This document shows, piece by piece, positions 40,023 through 55,823 of a stretch of DNA of 64,000 nucleotides; positions within the stretch are counted from its first letter, which is position 1; each line of letters begins with the position of its first letter. This DNA is from Liolophura sinensis (lineage: Eukaryota > Mollusca > Polyplacophora > Chitonida > Chitonidae), in assembly GCF_032854445.1 (NCBI RefSeq), contig NC_088300.1:42320984-42384983 (forward strand), read 5' to 3'. The notes beneath the pieces are model-generated. The model saw only the letters and a list, made by a program, of their open reading frames with translations, was not told the DNA's origin and did no database searches. The position numbers and the translations under genes were made by a program.

Positions 40023-43000
40023 ATGGAAGAGGTATCTGAATGGAGCGTTTTCTGGTCTGAGGATTTTTTTTTTGCCTGCCGGTATTTCATCATTTTCACC
40101 GGTTTATTGACGTTCACTTAAAGTTTCATTTTCGTTCGTATTTCATTTTCCTGAATTCATAAAGATGCATGTAGTCGGACAGTTTCAAAAAGGGTATTCA
40201 CATGAAAATATTGTGCTGTTTTGCTTGTGCTCTTAATAGCCGGTCTGTCTAAACCTAACCTGTAGGCCTAAACTTGTCCGAATATTCTGACGTAAACTTG
40301 CAGCAAATATTGTGATAGTCCTAATGGCATGTTAGAGTCAGAAGTCGTTTCATTTGAAACAGTGAATTGCTTATGTCACACTTGTCAAAAGACATCGCTC
40401 CGAGAACACCCGGACAAACACGAGGACTGCTAACAAAAAACCGTTGATGGACAAAAGCATAACAAATCACCACCAGCAACTCCAAGAAAGATAAAGCGAG
40501 GAAGGCTCCCGTTTGTCCACATGTGACGTAAGCAGTTAGTGCATACACACTGGCGGCCATTTCGGTAAGAGTGAAAGCTTGAACAGAGAGACTTTGTTTG
40601 TCAAAATATCATTGACAGTTGATGAACAATGAAGAAATAAGAGAATAGATGAGGAGAGAAAAACTATAGGTGCTTGAATGTAGCTAAAATAAGGGGATAA
40701 GTTGGTTAATTTAGGGTCAGCAACGTTGTTTAGAAACTCTTAATTTTTTCAGATGAAACAACTGCAGCATGCCATTAGAGCTATCACAATGTCTATTGCA
40801 AGTTTAAGTTGGAATATTCCGACTAGGCCTAAACCACAGTCTGAACTGTCATCGGTTCGAGATTGGATGAGTAGATTACAGCTCCTGTGATAAACAGACT
40901 TAAAAGTGAGATTGCCCAACATTAAATGATGTACCAAAATTGGATTCGGCATGCTAATCCATGTGAATAAAGAACCCATGAATGTTAGCATTAGACACTG
41001 TGTCCATGTAGACATGGACATGATGTCATCATTTTAGCCATGAATGTCAGAATTTATATATCAGGACTGTAAACATTTACCACATTGTGCCCTGCTTGTA
41101 AATAATGTTAAAAGCAATGACATCTCCTAAGGTTAAAGGAGAAGAAAAGATAAAAATCATGCCAAAATCAGATGAAAGTGCCGGAACACTTATTTGCGGT
41201 CTTTAATATTTTTTTCCATTTTTTCTTTCTGTAGAAAAGGGTACTTGAAAATATTTTTGTATGGTGGGTTTTTGGGACCACAATTTGCTAGATATCGTCT
41301 TTGCATAATAATGTTCTAAATAAGGATGTGATGCATGTCTAATAAATGTATTTCAATGTAAATTTGATGTTTAACACATGCATTTAATCTGAATTGTGAT
41401 AATATTTATAGATATGATGAAAATCCAGGTTGAACACATTTGTTATCTAAAAAAAGACCATACTCTAATGCAAATAAATTTGTTAAACATGTGTTGCATC
41501 CTCATTTATAACGTTGTTAACTAAACACAAGATATATCAAGAGTTGGTCCCAAATACCAACCATGCATAAATTATTTTCATGTGTCTTTTCCTCTTTAAA
41601 GAAAAATCGAAAAAAATATTGATGGCCACATTTACAACTAACTTTTTCCAATCTTTCATCTGAACTTCATCTAATTTTTGTGTTTTTAGCTGTAACAGTG
41701 TGTCATAAATTGCTTTTCTATTGCCATGTCAGAAAAGATATTCTGTTAATCTGTTACAGCCTCTGAAGATCAGTATCCGAGATGTAAATCCTCACATTGT
41801 GTGCTCACTATGTGCTGGTTATTTTATTGATGCCACAACGATTACTGAATGTCTTCATACATGTGAGCAATCACATATTTCTTTGTACTCAGTTTAATCA
41901 TTTTACATACTATGTAAGATGTATCTGGTGAAGGTCTTGTCTTTCATGTAATTAATAATTAATTTTTATGTTGTTGATAGAGTACATGTGTTTAAACTTG
42001 CTGTGAAACACAAAGTTAGAAGTGCAGTAAATGGTACTGTTTTGTTACTGTTCATTTCATGTGTCAATGCTGAAGTAAAATAGTTCATTTGTTGATTATA
42101 AACAGTAAGCACATATCTTCTGGTAGACTTAAGCTGTGTGTATTTGATGGGATGAGCAGTTTTGAAAATGTATGCCTTACATCCTCATGTTGATTTTTAT
42201 AACTTTTCTGATGTTTTCAGTCTGTAAAAGCTGTATAGTAAAGTATCTGGAGAGCAGTAAGCAATGCCCACAGTGTAACATCAAGATCCATGAGACTCAA
42301 CCCTTGTTCAACTTAAGAGCTGACAGGACTTTGCAGGATGTTGTTTATAAGCTGGTGCCAGGATTGTTTGAACGTATGTCTGATAATGATACCACAAGTA
42401 TGTCATGGAACTGTCAAAACTGTTTACTATTTCTTTTCATTTCTGCATTCTTCTTTAAACATTTTGTTTAGGTGAGTCTATGTGGAAATTTGTGATCATA
42501 TTTATAGGTTATTGGATTGTATGGTCCTGTATGGACGAGTCCTGGGCGCCCAGGAAAGGGATGAGCTTGCGAGTTTATACACTATTCTATACCCACTTGT
42601 CAAAAACGTAGGTAAATAAACTCGAACGCTAAACAAATTGGGTAAAACCATGCTAATTATTTCATATCGCATAAGAATAGCGGATAGCCGGTTGCGGATG
42701 AATATGGAATACTGAATGGAGCATTTTCATTGGCTGATGGAAAATTGGGTCAGGCTTACGTGGCTGAAGCGGTATTTTACAAACAGAAGTGTAAAGAAAA
42801 GGAATGCAAACGTTTCAGTGAAAACAGACTAGTGTAATCTTTACAGGATGAGGACGAAAGAGAAGTAGAGTTTGTTGACAAAGTTAGCTGATTATCCTTG
42901 GGATTCTGTGCGGAAGTTGATGGCATCAGAGTTGTGAAAACTTTGTTTGTGTGCACTTGAACTGGCCGGCCAGGGAGTGGAAGCGTGGGAGATGGTTGAC

Positions 43001-46000
43001 TGAAGGCGCGATTGCCCTGAAGTAAACTCGACATTTGCTTCTTCTCTACGTGATCTAATTCAGAATCATGCTCCTGGATGCCAGCAAGGGATTTGTGTCC
43101 GGTGACCTGCATAATTTTATGTGGTGTGACACCAGATTTTACAAGGGTTTTGGACGGTTGTTTTTCGGACCGAGTGATTAGTTTTCCGGCCTTTCAGTCC
43201 AGCGGCCTCGGCTGCCCTCTTCATTAGCTCTCCCAAACAACCAGATTCTTTACTAGATTCCCCTCTAGCTCACCCAGCATCAGGTTTACCAGATTCCCCT
43301 CTAGCCCACCCAGCACCAGGTTTGCCAGATTCCCCTCTAGCCTACCCAGCACCAGGTTTGCCAGATTCCCCTCTAGCCCATCCAGCACCAGGTTTGCCAG
43401 ATTCCCCTCTAGCCCATCCAGCACCAGGTTTGCCAGATTCCCCTCTAGCCCACCCATCACCAGGTTTGCCAGATTCCCTCCAGCCCACCCAGCACCAGGT
43501 TTGCCAGATTCCCCTCTAGCCCACCCAGCACCAGGTTTGCCAGATTCCCCTCTAGCCCACCCATCACCAGGTTTGCCAGATTCCCCTCTAGCCCACCCAG
43601 CACCAGGTTTGCCAGATCCCCCTCTAGCCCACCCAGCACCAGGTTTACCAGATCCCCCTCTAGCTCACCCAGCACCAGGTTTGCCAGATCCCCTTCTAGC
43701 CCACCCAGCACCAGGTTTGCCAGATTCCCCTCTAGCCCACCCAGCACCAGGTTTACCAGATTCCCCTCTAGCCCATCCAGCACCAGGTTTGCCAGATTCC
43801 CCTCCAGCCCACCCAGCATCAGGTTTACCAGATTCCCCTCTAGCTCACCCAGCACCAGGTTTACCAGATCCCCCTCTAGCCCACCCAGCACCAGGTTTGC
43901 CAGATTCCCCCCCAGCCCAACCAGCACCAGGTTTGCCAGATTCCCTCCAGCCCACCCAGCATCAGGTTTGCCAGATTCCCCTCTAGCCCACCCAGCATCA
44001 GGTTTGCCAGATTCCCCTCTAGCCCACCCAGCACCAGGTTTACCAGATTCCCCTCTAGCCCATCCAGCACCAGGTTTGCCAGATTCCCCTCTAGCCCACC
44101 CATCACCAGGTTTACCAGATCCCCCTTTAGCCCACCCAGCACCAGGTTTACCAGATTCCCCTCTAGCCCACCCAGCACCAGGTTTGCTAGATTCCCCTCT
44201 AGCTCACCCAGCACCAGGTTTACTAGTTCCCCTCTAGCTCACCCAGCACTAGGTTTACCAGATCCCCCTCTAGCCCAACCAGCATCAGGTTTACCAGATT
44301 CCCCTCTAGTCCACCCATCACCAGGTTTACTAGATTCCCCTCTAGCTGAAGCAGTATCAGGTTGCTTGATGATAGATTGCTCCATAGCTCATCCAGCACC
44401 AGTGTGGTTGACCAAGAGTTATGCTTTGCCGGGTGGTCTGCGGGGTTATATATGAGCTATAGGTTTATATATGAGCAAATATTCCTTATGCTGTTTTTGT
44501 TGGGGGGTAGGGGTGGGGGGGTTGTTGAATCTGCTCATTTAAACCCATCTACCATTGTTTGATATCAGGTGAAGAGGACAGGAAAGAGGAGTTTTATAGA
44601 TCACGTGGATTGGGAACACTCAAGAAAGAAGGTAATTCCTTGATTTGTCCATACTCTTTAAGAGTACAAGGCTAAACACATGTATCAGTCACCAAGATGT
44701 CATAAATATGGAGATTGATGCTAAATTTCATAAAATGACAGGTCATTACCATAAAGGAGCAAATTCACATTTATTAAGATTGCCTTTTTCTAATCCAAGC
44801 AGTTCTCATGTAATTCATCCAGTGTGGTTTTTTTTCCAGGTTTGATGACCAAGGGCACAGTAGCAGAAGGTAATGATGTTAAATACGACTCTTACAAATG
44901 TTTAGCCATGTTTAGATTGTTTTTCAATTTCTTTATTTCAGCTGTTATGTACTACACTCAAAATATCTACCAGTTTAATTCATTATATTTTAGACATCAG
45001 CAAATGTAATTCCATAAAGAGCTTGCTATGTGCAGTGAATTCAAAAGTTAAAAATAAATATGAAGTCATTTTCTCCCACCCAAATGATACTGATTTAGTA
45101 TCACATTGTTTTGCAGAAGATGAAGGCAGTAGTCACTGTCTGACAAGCTTAGACAATCAACCCCAGGGTCATCGTTACAGACATGATGAGCAGGTGTGTC
45201 TCTGTCTGGAACGTTACAGGTAAGGTCAGACACAAACTTAGCTATCAGTGTGCAAAGTTATGGTGAGGAGGGCTCAGATTTGTGGGTCGCTGTGACTCTC
45301 AAGCTCATCGTCTATGAGGGATTGTGTTCAAATCCAGATATCACTGAGGCATTTAGTCATACAATTTATTTCATAGAAAGTTGTAGAGACCATTGTGAAA
45401 CATCAACTAATCAAACAGATAAACTTATCATAGGTCAGCTCGGCTTGCTCAGCTTCAGCCATGTTTGCTATGTGTGCCATGTTTCTGATTAAACCGTGCA
45501 AAATGTTTTTCATAAATAAATACTAATACACAAATAGTGAAGGTCATTTTTTTAAAATGCAGTGTACATAAGGAGCTTAATAACTGTGAGGGTAAACATG
45601 AAACATTGTAATCAGATATGCCTATTGGTCACGACTGAGGTGTTTAAGTCCCGGTTGAAATGTAATTATTTTGTCATTTTCTCAATTACAAAGTTTGTTT
45701 TAAAGTATAAAAAATTTAGAAGTGGCAAAGTGGGAATTTATTCTAGACAACGATGGGTATGCCTTAACTACCTTTTGAATGAAAATATATTGTCTTTCAG
45801 TCGGCAGTCTGTTCCCCATAAAGGATCATCTCTTTCCCTGAGAGCCCTGGAGAAGAAGTTTGTTCGCTGCTCAGTGCGTGTTCTTGTGTCTCATCTGAAG
45901 GAGATGCTGAGCAGAAAGCTCAATAAGCCAACCAATCTTGAGGTAAAGGAAAATTCCTGACGTTTTCATGTGGTAATAATGGGCATTTTCTTATTTGTCT

Positions 46001-48421
46001 GTGTTTTTTGAGGTTTCATCAGTTACTTCATTGTTCACTTTTGCTGTACACATGATTTTCAAATTTAGTATTAAACATGAAGGTTAACTCTTTTAAATTG
46101 GGATCAGTCCTGAGGCTTGTCATGCCTCATACATTCTGTACTTCCTTACTGTGCCAGATAATACGGTATGCCTAGTGAATGTCAGACGTGTATACTGTCA
46201 ATCCACAGCGGTCATGTCTGGTGTTTTCTGCATGGTTTCTGTAGATGCGCTGCATGACCAACTTCTTGCAACCATATTGGAGTACACTAGCTATACTAGC
46301 CCATGTAAACAGGACTCCAATATGGCTGACAGGCTATTGTTCTGTGAGGGTGATGATGTCATGTGCATGTAACATCACTCTGTTGTGGATGCACTGTTAA
46401 TATGTCAACATAGAGACTGTTCTCCTTCAAAAACACATTGTCATAATATAAATAAATGTGACAAATATTGCTTAATGTGAAGTTTATACAGTTGACAGTA
46501 TTGTGTGGCAGTCTTGTGTTCAGGGGCCAATTCCACCATAGCCCTTTTTGACTTCAGTCATAATTTTAAAAATTTGAAGAATTAATGTATGTGTCAGTGT
46601 ATACCTGTATCTGGAAGTTTTGTGTTCAGAAAGTTGTGTTATAGCTGGAAGTCTTGTGTACAGAGGCTTGTGTTATAGCTGGAAGTCTTGTGTACAGAGG
46701 CTTGTGTTATGGCTGGAAGTCTTGTGTACAGAGGCTTGTTTTATGGCTGGAAGTCTTGTGTTCAGAGGCTTGTGTTGTACCTGGAAGTCTTGTGTTTAGA
46801 GGCTTGTGTTATAGCTGGAAGTCTTGTGTACAGAGGCGTGTGTTATAGCTGGAAGTCTTGTGTACAGAAGCTTTTGTTATAGATGGAAGTCTTGTGTTCA
46901 GAAGCTTGTGTTATAGCTGGAAGTCATATGTTCAGAAGATTGTATTATAGCTGGAAGTCTTGTGTTCAGAAGATTGTGTTATAGCTGGAAGTCTTGTGAT
47001 TAGAAGTTTGTGGTATACCTGGAAGTCTTGTGTTCAGAAGCTTGTGTTATAGCTGGAAGTCTTATGTTCAGAAGCTTGTGTTATAACTGGAAGTCTTGTG
47101 TTCAGAAGATTGTGTTATAGCTGGAAGTCTTGTGTTCAGAAGCTTGTGTTATAGCTGGAAGTCTTGTGTTCAGAAGCTTGTGTTATAGCTGGAAGTCTTG
47201 TGTGGCTAAGAATTAGTGTGTGTGTGTGTGTGAGTGTTTACTTACAGCTGGAAGTCTTGTGTGGAGAAAAGTTAGTGTACATACTTGTGTTTAATTATAA
47301 CTGGAAGTCTTGTGTTTAGAGGCTTGTGTTATAGCTGGAAGTCTTATGTTCAGAAGCTTGTGTTATACCTAGAACTCTTGTATTTCAAAGAATTAGTGGG
47401 TGTGTGTGAGTGTTTACTTACAGCTGGAAGTCTTGTGTGGAGAAAAGTTAGTGTACATGTTTGTGTTTACTTATAGCTGGAAGTCTTGTAAGGAGAAAAG
47501 TTAGTGTATATGTGAGTGTTTGCTTATAGCAGGAAGTCTTCTGGTGAAGAGTTAGTTTATATGTCAGTGTTTACTTACAGCTGGAAGTCTTGTGTGGAGA
47601 AGAGTTGCTCCAGGAAGAAATGTCCATGAAACAGATCTGGCTCATGTTTTGGCACAAAAGGGTACTCTGGTTTTATCTTCTTTTGTTCTGTTCATCTAAA
47701 TATACATTTTGTATATGTGTAGTTTGATAGAACACTAACTCACAATATGAGAAGTGAAGTGAATTGTCGCATTCTCTTTTCATGACAGCAATATTTATGG
47801 TATTTATACTTAAAGGATACATGAAACGCTTTTGTTTTATTTCTTAATGTGCAGATTATTGTAATAATATATAATGATAATATATAACAGTACAAATAAA
47901 TTTTTCAGCTTTCACTGTGGGGGGTAAAAATGGCTTGCCCACACTGTAGTGACACTGTTCACAGGGTTCGGGCCACTTTGGGGTATTCGCCAAATTCCAA
48001 GCAAGATCAAAGATGACGTAATTTCTGAAAAAATCTGACCGTTGACGGAAAATATGCATGAGATATAGGGGTAATTAACAGGTATAAAAATATTCCCCAA
48101 AATGAAATTTTTTTTAACAAAAATTCCGGGGCGTAATTTTTTTCGTTTGACATAGAAACATAAGCTTCGTTTTATAGTTCCTTTTCATGTATCCTTTACC
48201 TATGTCGTGCTATGATTCTTCAAATACAAATGTGCTGCCATTATAATGATATTGCAGCTGTCATCATTTTACCAAAATTGCGGTCAAAAGGTCTTCATTA
48301 TGAGTTACATACAATTTTGTCATAAGTAATGCAATTCTTATTGTTTCAGGAGTCTCCTATGTTACTCTACTACAGATTTAAAACCACCGAGAGCCCATTG
48401 AATTTATCCGAGGATAGGTGA
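40023..48421 (+). CDS. PCGF1: PCGF1 (NSPC1), RING subunit of variant Polycomb complex PRC1.1
   Basis: Exons: tentative 40023-40031 (M-E-E), then 41760-41862, 42221-42373, 44569-44631, 44840-44869, 45117-45219, 45801-45942, 47581-47661, 48350-48421. Phases from 41760 on all agree, giving about 251 aa; human PCGF1 is 259. A C3HC4 RING finger covers about residues 18-57 (CSLC, then CLHTFCKSC, then CPQC). [12 protein letters not shown] and KIHETQPL are close to human PCGF1, as is the long YKLVPGL block. The C-terminal RAWUL ubiquitin-like domain begins near the [10 protein letters not shown] motif and ends LLYYRFK. Family knowledge: PCGF1 pairs with RING1/2 and through RAWUL binds BCOR to ubiquitinate histone H2A. 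The first exon is chosen because its phase and Kozak context fit, but nine coding bases cannot be verified. Two introns are full of minisatellite. Confidence 0.93.
40321..40560 (-). CDS. Possible small hydrophobic protein or alternative 5' exon
   Basis: A 79-aa ORF with an excellent start context; the ATG sits inside a YY1-like AAATGGCGGC motif, often found at transcription starts. Residues about 17-37 form a hydrophobic stretch ([17 protein letters not shown]) that could span a membrane. The rest is unremarkable and I recognise no family. It lies 0.7 kb upstream of HPS1 on the same strand and antisense inside the proposed PCGF1 intron 1. It may instead be non-coding 5' exon sequence of HPS1. 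Confidence 0.2.
   Translation of the reverse strand: MAASVYALTAYVTCGQTGAFLALSFLELLVVICYAFVHQRFFVSSPRVCPGVLGAMSFDKCDISNSLFQMKRLLTLTCH
42777..43255 (-). pseudogene. Crypton-like tyrosine recombinase, C-terminal remnant
   Basis: On the minus strand, first in one frame: [17 protein letters not shown], containing the H-x-x-R of the recombinase active site. A one-base frameshift at about 43155 moves to [17 protein letters not shown], with the second conserved GHKS block, followed by a typical [13 protein letters not shown] tail. This arrangement matches the DUF3504-type tyrosine recombinases of Cryptons and related domesticated genes. Only the last catalytic third is present. It ends at the 36-bp minisatellite and lies antisense in a PCGF1 intron, so it is a dead fragment. 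Confidence 0.75.
43241..44362. repeat. 36-bp minisatellite in a PCGF1 intron
   Basis: About 30 tandem units, each a multiple of three and rich in CT on the plus strand. Units read on plus as repeated [12 protein letters not shown] and on minus as repeated [13 protein letters not shown] few units have lost a base, which breaks both long frames. The array starts directly at the recombinase remnant and ends about 200 bp before exon 44569. Confidence 0.95.
44503..44521 (+). other. G-quadruplex-type G run
   Basis: Runs of 6, 4 and 7 G separated by short spacers, about 50 bp before the PCGF1 acceptor at 44568. Confidence 0.6.
46610..47567 (+). repeat. 34-bp minisatellite derived from a PCGF1 acceptor and exon start
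   Basis: About 23 units, mostly 34 bp, each with TATAGCTGGAAGTCTTGTGT or a near variant. The true exon at 47581 begins right after TTACAG with CTGGAAGTCTTGTGTGG. Units at about 47248 and 47422 copy the intron end, the AG and some 20 exon bases exactly. The repeat is therefore an amplification of this splice site and exon start, and the functional exon is the last unit. Confidence 0.92.
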
Positions 48422-49819
48422 TTGGAAGAGTTGTCTCCCTTAAGCGCCAGCAGATCCGCTGTATACTGCCATCTTCTGCTTCAAGGCAATGGTTTTGAAT
48501 CCAGAAATTCTGTACAGTGGATTAGCAAGCGTTAACATTTTGACTTCTGTCACAAGCTTCACAAAAAAAGCATTAACATTTTGACTTCTGTCACATGCTT
48601 CTCAAAGAAAGTATTGTAGTAGCTTAAAACCAAAAAATATAGTACACGTTGATTGGATAATTTGGTTTCTCTATAAATCGGTATTCCGTTGTATCAGTAG
48701 AATGTGTGATGTAATACACAGCTAAAACTAGATGACGCGGCATAGTATTGTGGGTTGGAATAGGGGCTTTCTGAAGACAACTGAGATGTGTGTTTTCAAA
48801 GATTTATAATTTTATCTGGAAAGTTCGGATGTAGCCGTCCATATTTTATTGTTTTGAGAAACTTAGGTTGATGAATTCTTTGTCGTTTAAACCTGTGTGA
48901 TTGATTATAATAATTAAGTAATCAAGAATGTTTTAGTGGTTTAAAAGTGATAATTAAATGTTTTAGTGGCATTTATTAGTGTATTAGCCCTTTCTTGCAG
49001 CGGTCAGTGATGGCTTGTACAAGATATGGATATTGGAAACTCATGCATTTGCTATTGCCTAACCTCATTACAGTTTAAGTTTTACAACTGTTATTGTCCA
49101 AACTGGTCAACTGGTCAAACCAAAGATCTCCAGTGAACCTGAAGTACATCTTGGTGAAGGGTGTTGAATCTCACCAATTTTAGGCTCTCAGTACAGCTTC
49201 ATATTACACCCCCCCCCCCCCCCACCCGAGGGCTCTATTGTTGTTTGCGCCAAATACCAGTACTGATTTTAAGACTGTTTTGAAATGCAATGCATTTTGA
49301 AACTTTTTGGAGTGAATATGTGAGGAATGTACATTTGCGTCCTGCGTGATCTGTTAAGTTCTGCTTATTATAGGTATCTGGTTTGTTAAGTGGTTATGGA
49401 TACCTATGATGAATATTCTAGTCTATGACTACAGAAATATATCGTGACACAGATACCTGATCTATATATACATACATTACATGTAATACATAACTATATA
49501 TTTTTTATAAGGCATTGTTCTTAATCGATAAATATTAGTCCACAAATCACTTGTATTGACCTAAACATGTCAGAAACTTGTGAAGTACTGTTGTTATTGT
49601 TATAGCTTGTAATGAATGTAAATGTTAAATTTAATTAAAAATTGTTTTTGATGAGAGATGTTTGTGATTATCAGTTTATTCCTACTCGTATTTTTTAAAG
49701 GCACATTGACACAACATTCGTATTCTAACTGTACCATGGCTCTTATCCCTGCTCTAACAAGTAGGGGACATGTTGTGAAAGAAAAATACTTCCAGAATGC
49801 TTGTTTGATTTGATTGATT

Positions 49820-50077
49820 GGGGCCTCCCTGGTTGAGGTGCTTAGCTTGTCAGCGCAGCACAATAACCTAGGAGCCTCCCACCAATGCAGTTGTTGTGTG
49901 TTCAAGTCCAGCTCATGCTGGCTTCCTCTCCAACTGTACATGGGATAGTTTGCCAGCAACCAGTGGATGGTCATGGGTTTCCCCCCGGCTCTGTCTTGTA
50001 TCCTCCCATAATGCTGGGCGCTGTCATGTAAGTGAAATATTCTCGAGTGCGCCGCAAAACACCAATCAAATAAATAA
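49820..50077 (+). repeat. SINE family A, near full length
   Basis: A tRNA-like head starting GGGGCCTCC, B-box GTTCAAGTCC, middle domain, 3' domain and short AAAT tail, moderately diverged. Confidence 0.9.
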
Positions 50078-51138
50078 CTTTGACTGATGTTTAAAGCCTA
50101 TTCCACAATTTTGACTTTAAAACAACAGATAAAGAAATTTGGTTGCTTCCAAGCCCCTTTGCCCACACCTGGCAAATTTTTTTTTTTTTTTGATTTCAAT
50201 GGGACTGAGTTGGGCTATGTTGGTTCATGTGTCACACTCTAAGACATGATGCACTTAATTATACTGATGGTATAAGTGTTTTTCAAAGACCATTAGACTG
50301 CACAAAGGGCCACACCAGAGTTGTTGAATGCTTACTATTACAAGGCATCACAAACGAGTCTAAGGCTGGATTTGAACCCGTTCCTCACATATCCTAGCCA
50401 TGAAAGCCAATGGGAGCTGGAATCAAAGGTACTATAACACCAGTGATGAGCCCACTGAGGTGAAATATCTTTACACACTTGGACCTTCACGCTAAGTCCG
50501 ACTTCTGGCAGTACATGTCACACACCAGTGTTCATGGGAAACCTTCTCCAGAACAGTGAGAATTCCACCTGAAGTATGGTGGAGAAAACTGGGTAAATTC
50601 CTAAGAAAAACATAGCATCTCACCAGTACCTGGTGCTGGATTTTCACTTGTTTTTTTTACTGAAGGAGAGCACTGCACTCCATCTATCAGTGAGAGTTCC
50701 TCAGCAAGTACAAGTACACTGTTACAAAAAAATCTTCAAAGAAACAACATATGAACTCAAATTTGAAACATTTAATCATATATAGCCTTGAAGTCAATAA
50801 ACTATCATATACATGTATATACAATCTTATCCAAAACATTTGATGTAGTATTTACATAAAACAGATCATGTACATGCCGATCCTTTCTATAAACAGGTTT
50901 CTAGAAGTTAAATGTATACTAGTATCCCATAAGCTTATCAGCCTCTGGGACAAGTGGTGATACCTGGTGACAAGCACATATAAAAAACTATAGCTGTCTC
51001 ATGAGTCATTTGACTTTACAATGTATCATGATGGGAATGAAAGAATGTAGATGTACGTTGACTGTCTGACAGCATCAACCTTCCACATACTAAATAGGGT
51101 GCTTCCTCATTAATTCCCCTTATACAAGGTGAAATAAT

Positions 51139-51342
51139 GGTATGCACCCTTCACTAGAGCACATGAAGGCACCCTTCACTGGAGCACATGAAGACACCCT
51201 GCACTGGAGCACATGAAGACACCCTGCACTGGAGCACATGAAGGCACCCTTCACTGGAGCACATGAAGGCACCCTGCACTGGAGCACATGAAGGCACCCT
51301 TCACTGGAGCACATGAAGGCACCCTGCACTGGAGCACATGAA
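51139..51342. repeat. 25-bp minisatellite downstream of PCGF3
   Basis: About eight units with GCACTGGAGCACATGAAG, alternating CCCTTC and CCCTGC variants. It may lie in the PCGF3 3' UTR. Confidence 0.93.
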
Positions 51343-52105
51343 GAACATAACTCTCCTCCAGCACCTGTTTCATTCAGTCCCTAGTAACATCTGACAACAG
51401 GGCAAATCAACATGAGACCATGAGTGTATATGAGTGGGATTATCTGACTTCTTTTCCTTTTTTTTTTTTTTTTTTTACAAAAGCACAACATAGTCAATGA
51501 TAAATATAGCACAATGATCATAACATAAATATTCAATTTGATCTTTGTTCTAATACTTAAAACATTTCTGGGCATCACCCATGTCAACAGTCTCAGATCT
51601 AGTGGCTGCTCCCTATACTGTCACCTGCTTGACATGAAATACAATCCTTGTTTTCAGCCTAAAACATCCTCCTAAAATATGCAGGCAAGTTTGATTAAAC
51701 CGACAGTGGATTGGCTAGGCATTTCTTCAGACCTTGTTGGTGACCAGGTGATATACAGTGAGCAGCTACCAGATATTTAGTGAGAATGCCACGTGATAAA
51801 GACCAACTTAAATTGTAAATGAATCCAAACTCGTGGATGTTTGTTTGACACTAGACCGTCACATGTAAATCGAACAGCACATCAGTATATTGTAAAGAGA
51901 GTACAGTGACACTGTCACATATGAGCAGCCCCTTCTCAATGTAAAGCAAAGTGTGACTTGTCAGGGCCTAACCATTGGCCCTCTTCATAAATAAACTGTG
52001 CAAGTGGCACATGCTAACCATGCTCATAGAGGAGAAAATGGAAAGGAAAGGAAAACATGAGGCAGCATGTTTGCTGACCACAGAGCTGCTACCCCAGAAA
52101 TACTG

Positions 52106-55696
<3,591 letters not shown>

Positions 55697-55823
55697 TCAC
55701 AACAAATACAATATCCCATTCACGTTTATTGTTATCCTCCAAACCAACTAAAGCTAAAACAAGACAATCTTTACTGTATATCAAGAGCCTAAAAACCACC
55801 TTAGCTAGCGCATAATGAATTAT

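Larger units (their letters stand above)
48422..52105. other. Tail-to-tail interval between PCGF1 and PCGF3
   Basis: 3' sequence of both genes. It includes a tandem duplication of about 46 bp (48530-48613), a C run at 49210, a SINE (49820-50077) and a 25-bp minisatellite (51139-51342). No gene is seen between them. Confidence 0.7.

Noticed and set aside
43322-44237. Long plus- and minus-strand ORFs of repeated [12 protein letters not shown] or [12 protein letters not shown] units
   Set aside because: They are the translation of a 36-bp intronic minisatellite; both strands are open for the same reason, frames break at one-base losses, and no start, splice or domain support exists.
46654-46882. 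Plus-strand ORFs with repeated [11 protein letters not shown]-type units
   Set aside because: They are the reading of the 34-bp minisatellite; units of 34 bp shift frame each copy and cannot be a conserved protein.
46610-47567. CRISPR-like array of regular repeats
   Set aside because: The units are head-to-tail minisatellite without unique spacers, in a eukaryotic intron.
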